64,000 nt of DNA from Tetradesmus obliquus. Its lineage: Eukaryota > Chlorophyta > Chlorophyceae > Sphaeropleales > Scenedesmaceae. This document shows, in pieces, positions 32,800 through 43,088 of the stretch. The notes under the pieces were generated by a model that was not told the origin of the DNA, did not search any database, and saw only the letters and a program-made list of their open reading frames with translations. The stretch covers positions 992,001 to 1,056,000 of the forward strand of contig CP126199.1 of assembly GCA_030272155.1 (NCBI GenBank). Direction: 5' to 3'. Within the stretch, counting starts at the first letter, position 1, and every line of letters starts with the position of its first letter. The position numbers were made by a program, and so were the translations under genes.

Positions 32800-34627
32800 T
32801 TGCATGCAGCAGGCACAGCTGTAAGCAGTGCCAGAGCAGCTGTGCAGTCCTTGCCGCCGAACAGCTGCACCAATACAGGCAAGCAATTGCGCAATGGCAA
32901 GGCAGCGCGGCCTTAGCTGCAACCCCACACACGACTTCCTGCTGCCTTTGGACGCGATGGTGGTGCTGCTGCTGCTGCTGCTACAGCTGGCTACACAAAC
33001 CGTCACACTCACAGTTCATGCCCTGGCAGTAGCCAACCTGCAAGCAGTTGGCGGGCGGGTGGCGGGGATGCACAGATTGACTTTGTGAACTTAGATGCAT
33101 ATAGTGGCAGTGGTGCTACAGCTTGGTGGCAACATGGCAACATCGTGTCGCCTGCTGGCACATGTGTGGCTTGTGCTTGCGGTATACCACATACCCAGCA
33201 GAACCATGTGACACGAAATGTTATCACACATTCAAAAAACTTCAAACTGACATCTGACAGCTTACCTCCGGGTCGTATGCCGCGTAGGCGTGCAGCACGC
33301 GCCGCAGCGCCTGCTGACCCTCTGCTGTTGTGAAGCGGCGAGTAGCGGGGAAGGTGCGCGCGATGTCCTTTTCAATATCGTTGACTGCCTCATCGCTCAC
33401 AGGCTGCAGGAAACACAAGTGATGAAACACAGCAGCAACAGGCAAAGAGTTTTTGCGCATTGTTCCTGTAGTTGAGGCCAGTGCGATGTGCTTCTTAAAA
33501 CCAATGGCTGCTGGCGGCTCACAGGCTGCAGGAAATGCAGCCACACAGCAAGCCAGCAGCAGCCAAACAGTTGTTGTGCCGAGTGCTACTACTTGGTGTA
33601 AGTAGGAGCTGCAGCGTGACGATGTTGCGCACCGTGAGCAGCATGTACTTCGTATTTTGCTGCCGCGGCCATGCCCACGCTGCGCCGCTACAGCGAGCTC
33701 ATCCACAGCTCCAACCACAGGGTGCATGATGCTGGGGAGCCAGTGCCTTGAACGCGCGCTGCGCCTGTTGCCATCATTACACTTGCTGCCCCGCCCAGAG
33801 CTAGCACCCACTGCTGACGCCCCTCCCAAACACTATCACGCATATGCCTAAACTTCAACAACCAGCAACGCACCGTGAGCAGCATGTCTTCAAACTTTGC
33901 TGCCGCAGCCACGCCCACGCCGCGCCGCTGCAGCGAGCTCATCCACAGCTCCACACGCATCTGGCGAGGCGCCTGGTCCCACACGGTCTTGCCCACCTGC
34001 AGCGTGACCATCTCATCATCTTCCTGCAAGCGGTATGCATGTTTGATAATGCAGCAGCAGCAGCAGTATGCGTTATGGTAGGGTTACAGCTGCTTGGTGC
34101 GCAACTCTGAGCTGTTGGTGTGCGGCAAGCAGAGCCGTGCGGTGTTGGGAGAGGGCTTGCTGCTGCCAGCATGTCCTGCAACTTGCAGGAACGTGTGCCT
34201 GCCCAGCCAGGCAGCAAGGCTTGCCCCCGGCCGAGCTGCTGCCTTGCTCACACGACGTAACTATGCTGCGGATGAAGCCAGATGGCAAGCACCTGGGAGG
34301 GTCCACACCTGCTGATGGTTTCAAAATATGATGTGCATGCTCGCAGTGTGCAACACGCGCGCTCAGCTGCTGTGGCTGTGCATGCACTGCCCACACGCAC
34401 TGCCAAAAGCATTGCTATGTGATTAAGCTTGATATCTAGCAGTTGTGACTGCGTAGGCGTCGCTGTTTGTTGCTATGGTAGCTGTAGGCGCTGCTACTGC
34501 TGCTCAGCAGAAGCTGCATGTGTATGAGCCAGCTGCTGCACCCGATGTTGAGTGCTCCACGCACCAGCAGCTTAACAGCATTCCTCTGATTGTTGAAGAG
34601 GCCTTTCAGGCCTCCAAATCTCCGCAT
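29261..34627 (-). CDS. TBC-domain Rab GTPase-activating protein
   Basis: Exons: 34565-34627 (tentative first), 33874-34023, 33266-33403, 33013-33037, 32628-32746, 32288-32430, 31405-31550, 29261-30615; 712 aa, phases all match. TBC proteins accelerate GTP hydrolysis by Rabs in membrane traffic. Both catalytic fingers are present: IEKDIARTFP (arginine finger, exon 33266) and GYCQGMN (glutamine finger, on the 25-nt microexon 33013-33037). Then LLLMYLPERHAFGGLVVLM, YYSTDMSLLQ, LNAHLESHGVLPLLYGASWL and FSARVMDVILHGW, standard TBC order. The 450-residue last exon is Ala/Gln/Ser-rich and probably disordered. Exon 1 (MRRFGGLKGLFNNQRNAVKL) was selected on donor phase and the lack of stops; another start is possible. 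Introns carry many splice-edge echoes. Confidence 0.88.
30617..30667. repeat. CAG array before TBC last exon
   Basis: Interrupted CAG run; CTG in the gene's sense, abutting the acceptor of exon 30615. Confidence 0.9.
30700..31260. other. Intronic stretch without exons
   Basis: Part of the long TBC intron 30616-31404. Different base texture, with CCCC/GGGG-rich words and little triplet repeat; no motif or terminal repeats found. Possibly an old insertion. Confidence 0.3.
31270..31322 (-). repeat. Echo of TBC exon 31405-31550 end
   Basis: In the gene's sense it repeats MEDCLALLKSEAP and then a GTGTGA donor-like word, about 130 bp past the genuine donor. Confidence 0.8.
31553..31625 (-). repeat. 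CAG array and echo of TBC exon 31550 start
   Basis: A CAG array (CTG in sense) adjoins the acceptor of exon 31550. Immediately upstream, 31603-31625 repeats the acceptor plus VMDV codons of that exon. Confidence 0.75.
31710..32230 (-). repeat. Five echoes of TBC exon 32288-32430 end
   Basis: Copies at 31710-31760, 31820-31906, 31945-32016, 32050-32095 and 32182-32230 repeat the exon's 3' end (LMTCFSADFPASFSAR and, in two, LYGASW upstream) with a following GTGAGG donor. All lie downstream of the true donor in the same intron, spaced about 100-130 bp. Several keep donor and frame. Confidence 0.92.
32766..32798. repeat. CAG array before TBC exon 32746
   Basis: About 11 CAG units, CTG in the gene's sense, about 20 bp upstream of the acceptor. 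Confidence 0.9.
33600..33722 (-). repeat. Long echo of TBC exon 33874-34023 end
   Basis: Copies about 100 bases of the exon (LELWMSSL, then RR.VG.AAAAK) and the GTGCGC donor region, about 240 bp downstream. It contains an in-frame stop and a shift, so it is not a functional alternative exon. Confidence 0.85.
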
Positions 34628-36034
34628 CGTTGATCCTTTGCTAACCCCTTGCACCAGTCAGGGAACTAAGGCCAATACAGCCCAGGGGAGTCTATGGTTC
34701 AATCACACGCTTGTACATACCAGCTTGTACACGTTATTAATGTTGAGTCGCACAAACAGGCCGTGCTGCGGGTTGGTTTTTGAGTTCCGGTGGTAAGGAA
34801 GCGATTCCGAGTGCTGCTTTGCCTACAAGCGCATGTATGCCGGGCCTTGTGCAGTCAATGGCAGAGCTGTACTGCAAGAACAAGTTTGTGGACCTGCAGC
34901 TACTTGTGTTTTGGCGATCCTTCCTGTCCACGGTGGGTGCACATGCATGACAGATGTCATAGTGAGACAGTGCCTGCCTGGATGCCAGCTGCTTATCATC
35001 CAGTTCTGCGAAGACATAGGCTTTTTGACGTCCAGATAGCTTATCTGTACGCGCTCTTTTCCACTGTGCAACTGGTAAGGCCGAGCTTGCTGAACCTCAG
35101 CACTGCTGCTGGGCACATGCATTGTTGAGGTGCGTCTGCTCTGGAAGAAACGGATCAACAGGCATGTCAGCTGGCTAGCCAGATGCCATTGTGGTTTAAT
35201 CATCAGGTGTGCAGCACTGCACCAGCCAGAGGCCACTGCAATGCCATAATGGATGTGTGAGATGGCGGCGTCATGGCGTCAACCTTTCCCTGCATGTATG
35301 ACTGTCTGTAGGCCGTGCGGAGGCGGCTGATGACTGGCGCGACCTATAACTAGCTTACACATCGTTTTTAAACGTGTTTCAGCCAGTCGACGAGGTGTGT
35401 TGAGCAGCAGTAATGCGTGCTGGCTGCTGGCTAAATGATTAGGAAAACTTGCCCCTCCATGAGATCTGCTGGCGAAATCGTTAATCAAGACACAATGAAG
35501 CATTTTTTAGAGTCTTGCTCGCAGAAAACACCCTCCAAAAGCGCCGAGTGACACACCACACCTACGCTGGTGACTGGACAGTGAGTTCTCGACCTGTCAT
35601 GTCAATCATCCCCCATATTCAATTTACCCTAAGGTTCAAGGATGCGGATGTGTCATCAACAGTGTCTCACGTGCCTGTCTTTCCAGAGAACCCTTTCCAG
35701 ACTAGCGCAGTGAGTACCCAGAGTGAGTCGTGTGACAGAGAGTACTTGGCAACATGTTCGCTTCTTGACGTTGTCCGTGAGGGAGTTTCGGCGTCTAGCA
35801 ACCCTGGCAAACGTCTCACAACGGTTGCATGTCCAAAGCGTACTAGGGTGTGATCCCTACAACAGGCAGGAGATGCATAGCACACAACAGTGCCTGAAAT
35901 TTACATATCAGAGCTGTCTTAGCGCCACTGGTGCCCGTATTGGCCTTCAGAGGACGTTGACTGAACTTTGAACAGGGTCGACCTGACGCACAGCTCAGCC
36001 TACCTGCGCCTTTAATGCTGCAACAAAAAGGTGC
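34628..36034. other. Divergent intergenic region, TBC / XB3
   Basis: Shared promoter side of two divergent genes. Apart from the candidate exon at 34855-34932 nothing coding was recognised. Confidence 0.45.
34855..34932 (+). other. Isolated coding-like exon
   Basis: 26 codons between a TGTGCAG acceptor and an ACG|GTGGGT donor, phase 0 at both ends, containing MAELYCKNKFVDLQLLVFW. The codon choice and sequence look protein-like. No matching neighbours were found, so it may be a relic or part of an unrecognised small gene. Confidence 0.3.
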
Positions 36035-39000
36035 ATGGGACAAACTACGTCGTCAGCACTCCTGTCGCCGGACGATTGGGGCAGCTTCTACGCTGGAGGG
36101 GGAGGTTCCAGGGTGCTGCAGCAGGCTAGCAAAGGACGCTTGGACCTGAGGGAACTCCACCCTCTGCTGCTGCTGTACACCTCGCACAGTGGTCATAGTA
36201 TCGTTCACGTCTTGGCACGAGAGGGGCATGCAGATCTACTGCAGGAGTTTGTGGAGCTGTTGCAGCAGCATGCAGCAGAGCTGGCAGAGGCAGTCAGCAG
36301 CAGGCTGCAAGAGGAAGATGCCAAACAAGCAGTGTCCTGGTAAGGGCAGTGACAAGCTTATACATTTTTCAATAACTGATTCTTCCTCGTGACATGTTGG
36401 TAGCTGCGAATGCCATAAAAAGTGCAATTACTTGCTGACACCCTGTCCCCTGTGTGAACTGGACACCAACCCCGCACCCCAAGTGGGGTAGCTGCCTGCC
36501 TTGCAGGATACCAGCTGTCATGGTACAACCGCATCACAACCTGCATGATGCAAGGCTTCACAGCAGCACCGGTGAAGCAATACGCTCATTGTGCCTTAGC
36601 ACAGGTGTCCAGCAGTGAGTCGCACCTTCCCTGCAAGCTCAACAGCGCCAACAGAGCACCGAACCACCTGCTGCTACTGCTGCACTCTGCCTGAACAACA
36701 GGTGGAAGCCCTCACAGGTGCTGCCGTGGCCGCGTGGCCCAGGGGACCAGGTGCAGCAGCTGCAGCAGCCCTCCCTGTTGGTGCCCACGCTGCTGAGCTG
36801 GCAGAACAGCAAGGGCGTCACACCCCTCATGCTGGCCTGCAGGGCAGGGCATGCTGCCTGCGTGGCAGCGCTGCTGGACCATGGAGCAGACCCGCTACTG
36901 CTATGTAAGGCCACGCGCAGGTGAGATAGATAGGTACTAATCTTCCTTCTGGTTTGGGGGCGAGGGATGTGGGCCATTGCAGGCAGCACCTGCTGTACCG
37001 CTGCTGGTTAAGGTTACCTGCAGGTGAGGAGCTGCAGGCGCTGCAGCGCTAAAATAAGCGCTTGCGTGGTAAAGGTGCACTTTTAGCCAGGGCAGGCTTG
37101 CGCACCAGCCAGCAATGTTCTTTCCTGCAAGCTGCAGCTGCATGCAGTACAGTGAGGTCTGGAATCTGCATAAGTTTTGAGCACATCTGCACATTTGTAG
37201 CTGCACTGCCAACTACAAGCTTATGTGTATGTGTGCTGCACTGCTGTCCTGTAGGTCGTGCCTGCACTATGCAGCTGCAGCAGGCCACGTGTCCTGTGTG
37301 AACGTGCTGCTGAACGAGTTCAGGACGCTGCGCGTGCAGCAGAGCAACGGCAGCAGCAGCCTGGTGCCTCTGCAGGCAGCCAGAGTGAGGGACGGAGTGG
37401 AGGGCTACACAAAGTGAGCAGCGGAGCGGCTGCAAGATCCTGCAAGCAGCAGATATAGCAGACAGAGGCAGCAGCAGCAGCAGCAGCAGGCCAGTGGGTA
37501 ACGGACAGGAACTGGCAGCAGCTCCTGCAAGCAGCAGAGATAGCCAGCGGATAGGCAGCAGCAGCAGCGGGCCAGTGGATACTGAATAATGGACAGGAAC
37601 TGGCAGCAGCTCTTGCAAGCAGCAGAGGTAGACACCATAGAGGAGCAGCAGGCCGGTGGATTGTGATTAAGTGCTGACATCAGCTCCTGCAAGCAGCAAA
37701 CATTGAGGCAGCAATAGCAGCTGTAGCATTCCAGCTCCTAGCTAATGCTGCTGTTGCAAATGCTGGTGCCTCATGCAGTAGGTTGTCAGCCCCTCCGCTG
37801 TTCAGTGATACCCAAGCTAACAAACACCTGCCACTTGACCTGTATGTTTGCGTTTGCATGCAGGTTTGTGGACCTGCGCACCACCACCGGCTTTTCAGCG
37901 CTGCACTACACGGCCTTCTGGGGCCATACAGCTGTGGTGCGGGCGCTGCTCACTGGCGGGGCCAGCGTGATGCTGCAGACTGCCAACGGGGGCAGGGGCA
38001 GCACCGAGCTGCTGGTGGATGGCGGCAGCAACGCGCTGCACCTGTGTGCGGAGAACGGGCACGTCATGGTGGCTGCCACGCTGCTCATGGCACATGTGAG
38101 TGCTAATGCGGCTATGTGCATGTGCAGTGCGTTTTTGTGTGCGCGGCTCTGCGCTTGCGAGCTGTGTGTAGTCAAGTGCTTGCCTGGTGGTGTTGTTTCT
38201 ATGTTGCAAAGCTGCTGCGCAGTGCCCATCACTTGCTCTGCTCCGTCCACATGAACAGCCGCACTGCAAACCATGTCGAGTGCATCGCTGAAAAGCGTGC
38301 TGCTTGCACCTGCTGTTGGCTGCCAACGCCTGCAGGCTGAGGCCATGGCGCAGCGCTATGCAGCCCCTCTACAGCAACAGCAGCAGCAGAGGCAGCAGCA
38401 GCAGCAGCCATGGGAGGGCAGGGGCCGGCAGGACCCCCGTGCTGCATGCAACAGCACCGGGCGCACGCCTGGAGCGCTGGCGCTGGCTGCTCGGCGGTCC
38501 AAGGCGCTGCTGCTGCTGCTGGATCCTGCGCTGCCGCTGTCGTGGGTGCTGACATCAGCTGGGCTCATGGGCAGTGGCTTGTTTGGGGCACCAAAGCTGG
38601 CGGTGAGTGCTTGCGTCTTGTCTTACAGCAGTGGTGACAGCAGCAGCACCAGGGTGTACATGAACACAGGGCTGGTGCAGCCTGCTGCTGCGCAGGAAAC
38701 CTGGCATCAAGTATATATAGTTGCCGCAGCTGCTTTGGGAGGAGTGTGGGCACTATATTGCAGTGTATCATGTGCTGTGCTCATGCACTGTTGCAGGAGG
38801 TTTGCAGATTAGAAGCTTGCTCTGCAATAATTTGTTTTTGGGTTGCAATGCAACGGTGAAATAACACTGGCGCATTCTGCATGCGCGTGGCTCCGCAGGT
38901 GCTTGCTAAGGCGGCTCTTGACAAGCACCTGGTCAGCTGCCTTGACCGGCTCGAGTGCCTAGAGCAGCAGAAGGCACATGAGCATGCAGCAGAGCAGCTT

Positions 39001-39708
39001 GCAGCACCTGGCATTGCTGCTGCCGCTGCCATATGCTCAGCAGCTGCTGTGGCTGCCGCTGAGCATAACTCGGGTGCAGAGATTTCAGCAGATTGCGGCA
39101 GCGGCGAGGTTGAAGTTGCCAGCATGCATGCTGTGACCTCTAGCTCAAGCCTGTCAGGGTTGGCAAGTGATGCGGGGGCAGCAGGCGACAAGGCTGAAGC
39201 ACTTGCTGCTGCACAGGACAAGGCAGGAGACCTGTTGGTCTGCAGAGGCACCAGCCATGAGGAGGAGCCAGCAGGCGATGATGCCAGCTGCAATGCCGCT
39301 GCTTGCTGCAGCAGCGCAGCAGAAGCAGCTGCTGATGCCGGTACTGCCAGCAGCGGCTGCTGTGTTTGCTCGCTAGGCAGGACCAGCTCTCAGGTCAGCA
39401 TTGCAAGCAGCTGCGGGGTGGCTAGCTGGCCATGCAGCAGCAGCAGCACCTGTGACAGCAGCAGCAACAGCAGTCGCGCGGATGTGCATCAGGCAGCTTT
39501 GGAAAGCAGCACGTCTGATGCTGCTAGCAGCTGCTGTGAGGTGACGTGCAACATCTGCTTTGACGCTGCAAGCACTGCCATGGTGGCAGGCTGCCGGCAC
39601 TGCATGTGTGTCGGATGTGCGCGGTCAATCGTGGCAACCACAACAACTATCAAGCCTGCTGCATGCCCCTTCTGCAGGCAAGGTGTAGCTGGCTTCCTGC
39701 CTGTTTGA
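36035..39708 (+). CDS. Ankyrin-repeat RING E3 ubiquitin ligase (XB3/XBAT-like)
   Basis: Exons 36035-36339, 36702-36920, 37255-37413, 37864-38095, 38336-38602, 38899-39708; 663 aa, phases match. The protein starts MGQTTSSA, an N-myristoylation pattern common to plant XB3/XBAT proteins, suggesting membrane attachment. Ankyrin units: GHSIVHVLAREGHADLLQ, KGVTPLMLACRAGHAACVAA, RSCLHYAAAAGHVSCVNVLL, GFSALHYTAFWGHTAVVRAL and SNALHLCAENGHVMVAATLL. The C-terminal C3HC4 RING runs CNICF, CRHCMCVGC and CPFC, just before the end. A long Ala/Ser/Cys-rich linker separates the two. The XB3 family ubiquitinates signalling targets; the substrate here is unknown. Intron 37414-37863 contains tandem Q-rich repeat units. 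Confidence 0.92.
37430..37725. repeat. Intronic tandem repeat, ~90 bp unit
   Basis: Three to four imperfect units with CTCCTGCAAGCAGCAGA, GGCAGCAGCAGCAG, GGCCAGTGG and ATGGACAGGAACTGGCAGCA in the XB3-like gene intron. Each has CCTGCAAGCAGCAG, resembling an acceptor context. Confidence 0.75.
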
Positions 39709-40614
39709 TGGCGATGGTTGATCGTTGCTGCCTGCCTGCACACACTGGCCCATGGGTGTAGCTGCTGGTTCGTTGCACGAGGGAAGAGTTGCTGGAGGGT
39801 GACTAGACTTGCTGTTTGACTTGTTGTTTGACTTGCTGGATGTTGCTTATCCGACACTTGTTGACTATGTTTGACCAGCGCACCTGCATGGGAGCTTCTG
39901 GCGATTGGCAGCTGCCTACACCTCTGCTTGCTGCATGGTTTCAGCTCAGACTTGGGAGTATCAATGCCTGATGCTGCTGCATGTGCATCTGGGCGCAAGC
40001 AGCTATCAGCAGGGTCGCTGACGTGTCAGTGCTTATGCAGCCAGCTGCTGTGGTGATTGTGCATGTGCTAGTGAAGAATGAATCATGAACCCCAAATGCC
40101 AGCGAGTACTGCTGTGGGAGGAGCAGATAACAAACGCTAATCAGCGCTACACCTGGCTGCATTGCATTGCATTGCATTGCATGTCTTTGTTTGGGGATGG
40201 TGCCAGTAAGAGAGTCCTGCTGCAGCAGTATGCAGCCGCCCGTCCCTTGTGTGCATCCATGCATGTGCATCATGTGCATAATGTGCACTGCTGTTTGTGT
40301 GCACTTCACATACTGTAGACCAGCTTACGTATGGGCTTTTGGGCCACCTGTACTGCAGAAATTTGGGAATCGTCTTGGTTGTACTTTTGAAGAGTGACTG
40401 CTTTCACTCGCTCGCAGGTTGTACTGCTTCATTTGCACTAGCATTTGAGTTGAATGTGTTGGTGCCTGGCATACCATACCATACCATCAGCTGCTGCTGT
40501 GCTGTACCGCATGCATTGCATTCATGTTGCACATGTGGTTTTACTTCAGGCTCTGCACTCGCATCCACTGGCATTTGCATCAAGTGTGCTGGTGCTGCGG
40601 CAAACCCCTGCTTG

Positions 40615-41048
40615 CTGCCTGCCAGCCTGTACCATTTGATGACAGGAGACAGTGTTATGCAAGCTAGCTGCCTGCCAGCCTGTACCATTTGATGACAGGA
40701 GACAGTGTCACGGCTAGCTTGCTGCCGCCAGCCTGTACCATTTGATAACAGGAACGCAGCATCATGGCAAGCTTGCTGCCGCCAGCCTGTACCATTTGAT
40801 GACAGGAACGCAGCATCATGGCAAGCTTGCTGCCTGCCAGCCTGTACCATTTGATGACAGGAGGCAGTGTCAAGGCAAGCTTGCTCCCTGCCAGCCTGTA
40901 CCATTTGACGACAGGAACGCAGCATTATGCAAGCTTGCTGCCTGCTAGCCTGGTACCATTTGATGACTAGAAAACAGCGTTATGCAAGCTTGCTGCCTGC
41001 CAGCCTGTACCATTTGATGACAGGAGACAGCATCTTGGCGACCTTGCC
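40615..41048. repeat. 54-bp minisatellite, eight copies
   Basis: Eight adjoining copies of a ~54-bp unit containing CTGCCTGCCAGCCTGTACCA and TTTGATGACAGGA, differing mainly in the last 20 bases. Two sub-variants exist (GAGACAGTGT and GAACGCAGCA) and partly alternate. 54 bp is 18 codons, which produces artefactual long frames on the minus strand. Confidence 0.92.
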
Positions 41049-42968
41049 TGCTGCTAGTGCTGCTGCCAGCTGTCTGGTGCGTGCTTGGTGCTTCAGCGCT
41101 GCTGGTGTGTTGTTGCATGCAGCGTTGCTGATGGTGCGCCAACATTGGGCGACTGTGTGTTTGGTCCATGGCTTAACACCAGAAACCACTGCAACATCAC
41201 AACAGCCACTGGCAGATGCGTGGGCCAGTGTGACTGCATGGTTTGAAGCTCCTGGCACCTCGCATTCAATTGGCGGCTGTGCTTTTGAGGCAGCCACTGC
41301 TGCAAGGCGCTCAGGTGCTGTATGTTGTTGTTGCTGGCTGCGCCTGTCAGTGGCAAACGGCGGCAAACAGCCTGCTTCTTTTCGGCTGGCGTGATGCTGT
41401 TGAAGACAGTCTACTTCGGCGGCATTTTCATTTGACTAGTTTGTTATGTGTGTGAGCAATGAGAGTGAATACCTGGTTGCGTGTGGGGAGAGGGGAGGCG
41501 AGTCTCAGCAAACCCTACGGCCCCACTTGTCATTCGGTGTCATAATTTTCTATGGATGCACTTGCATGCCTCACTGCCAGCACTGTAGAGAGCACGATTG
41601 GGCTGCACCTCACATAGGCTGCCCTGATCCTGTGCGCAGCAGCCCAGTTTGAGTAGTTGTGTCTCACTTTTGACCAGCTTTGTGTACCTTTGTTAGTACC
41701 CTGCATGCAGGCTAATCAAATTGGCCTGCACATTGATCAGACATCGCATTTCATCTTATGGTTGGCCAACCGCGCTGCTGGTGGTGGCATGGTGGCTGCT
41801 TGGCAGCACGCCTGCATGCTCTGGTTGCAGAACTTGGCGGTTGTCGGTGTGTGTGAGGAGTGTGTGGGGTTGGGTGGGGTGCGGGTGCAACTTGTGGCGG
41901 AGCCACTGGCTAATGGTCGGTTGGCTTGCATGGTGGCGGTTTGACGGGTCGTTCACGTACATGGCATGGTAATGGTGGCGGCAGCATTCATACGCACACA
42001 CTACAGGCATGGGCACCTGCAGTGGGCTACGGAGAACTTCGACCATAATAAAGCATACTAGAATGCCAAGGTTGTGTTTGTCGCTTGCTGTTGACAAAAA
42101 TTTTTCATGCTGTGGGTTCCTTGCCAGATACTTGTGTGGCTGCTGCAGGAAAATCTGCAGCCGTTGCATGCATGCAACTTGAACTGCGCCACATGACTGC
42201 AGACATGCACGTGGTGTGGCGCAGGGAATACATCAGGTGCTCGTCACAGCCCCTGGTCTAGACCAAGTGCAGATCTGCACTTGAAGCGCAAGATTTACAT
42301 GTACACATACATGTGCAACCCCTTGTGCTTGTTTTTTTCACGCCAGGAAGTCACCTCCTCATTGTCAGCTGGCCCTGCCACTGCCAGTAATGCCATTACC
42401 GCACGGTGCGGATTATCCAGGCCAGGACGAACATCGCTAGTCCTGGCCCCACTCGATGCTGCTGGGTTTCCAGGCAGACAGTGCTCGTTGAACAGCTGTC
42501 GTGTTGTGTGGGCTGAAGCAGGCAATTGCAATGCCAGCACACAGCTTGACGCAAGGCTAGCAGTTCTGCAGCGGCAGCCACATGCAGCCTAGCTACCAGC
42601 AGCCCTGCTTGCAGGCATGTAGCTAGGCCTGTTGCCACAGTTTTTGTTGTGCGCACCACAGAAGGCTGTTCTGCAGCATTGTCGGACCATGGGTCCCAGC
42701 CGTGCAGCTTTATGTCAGGCAGACTAGCAGGGCTAATAAGCCCCAGAACAAAGCCCTGCAGCCGTCTCTGTGAGCCAGCCGGCTCTGCAGACGTGCTTGG
42801 GGGCCTCATTGATTGGCACTCAGGCAATAACTTTGAGAGAGTAACAAAGTTCCACCCAGTTCACACAGCACTGCGGCTGGTTCGCGCACACCACGCCCGG
42901 ATGACCCTGTCACTTGGACACAGGACCAGCGTCCTTCGGGATCCTGGCTTTGTCTAGAATTCGTCTCT

Positions 42969-42973
42969 TTACA
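42969..42973 (-). terminator. APC2: TGTAA polyadenylation signal (APC2)
   Basis: TTACA on +, TGTAA in sense, about 116 nt past the APC2 stop. Confidence 0.5.
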
Positions 42974-43088
42974 AAGGACCGACCAATTCAGGTCAATGCA
43001 GCATGCTTTCGCCCAACAGCCGCCACCAGCTAGCATACAGACCAGGAGCAAACCCAGCCACAAGTTGCAACCCCCAGCGCTCAAACTA

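Larger units (their letters stand above)
39709..43088. other. 3.4-kb convergent region without a recognised gene
   Basis: 3' sides of the XB3-like and APC2 genes. The main content is the 54-bp minisatellite at 40615-41048 and TTGACTTG-rich DNA near 39800. A TAC/ATAC microsatellite occurs near 40470. No coding motif. Confidence 0.5.

Noticed and set aside
31529-32824. 431-codon plus-strand open frame
   Set aside because: Antisense to the TBC exons and its echo array. The frame is held open by CAG-rich repeats; no family motif.
40404-40925. 173-codon minus-strand repeat protein
   Set aside because: Artefact of the 54-bp minisatellite, whose unit is a multiple of three.
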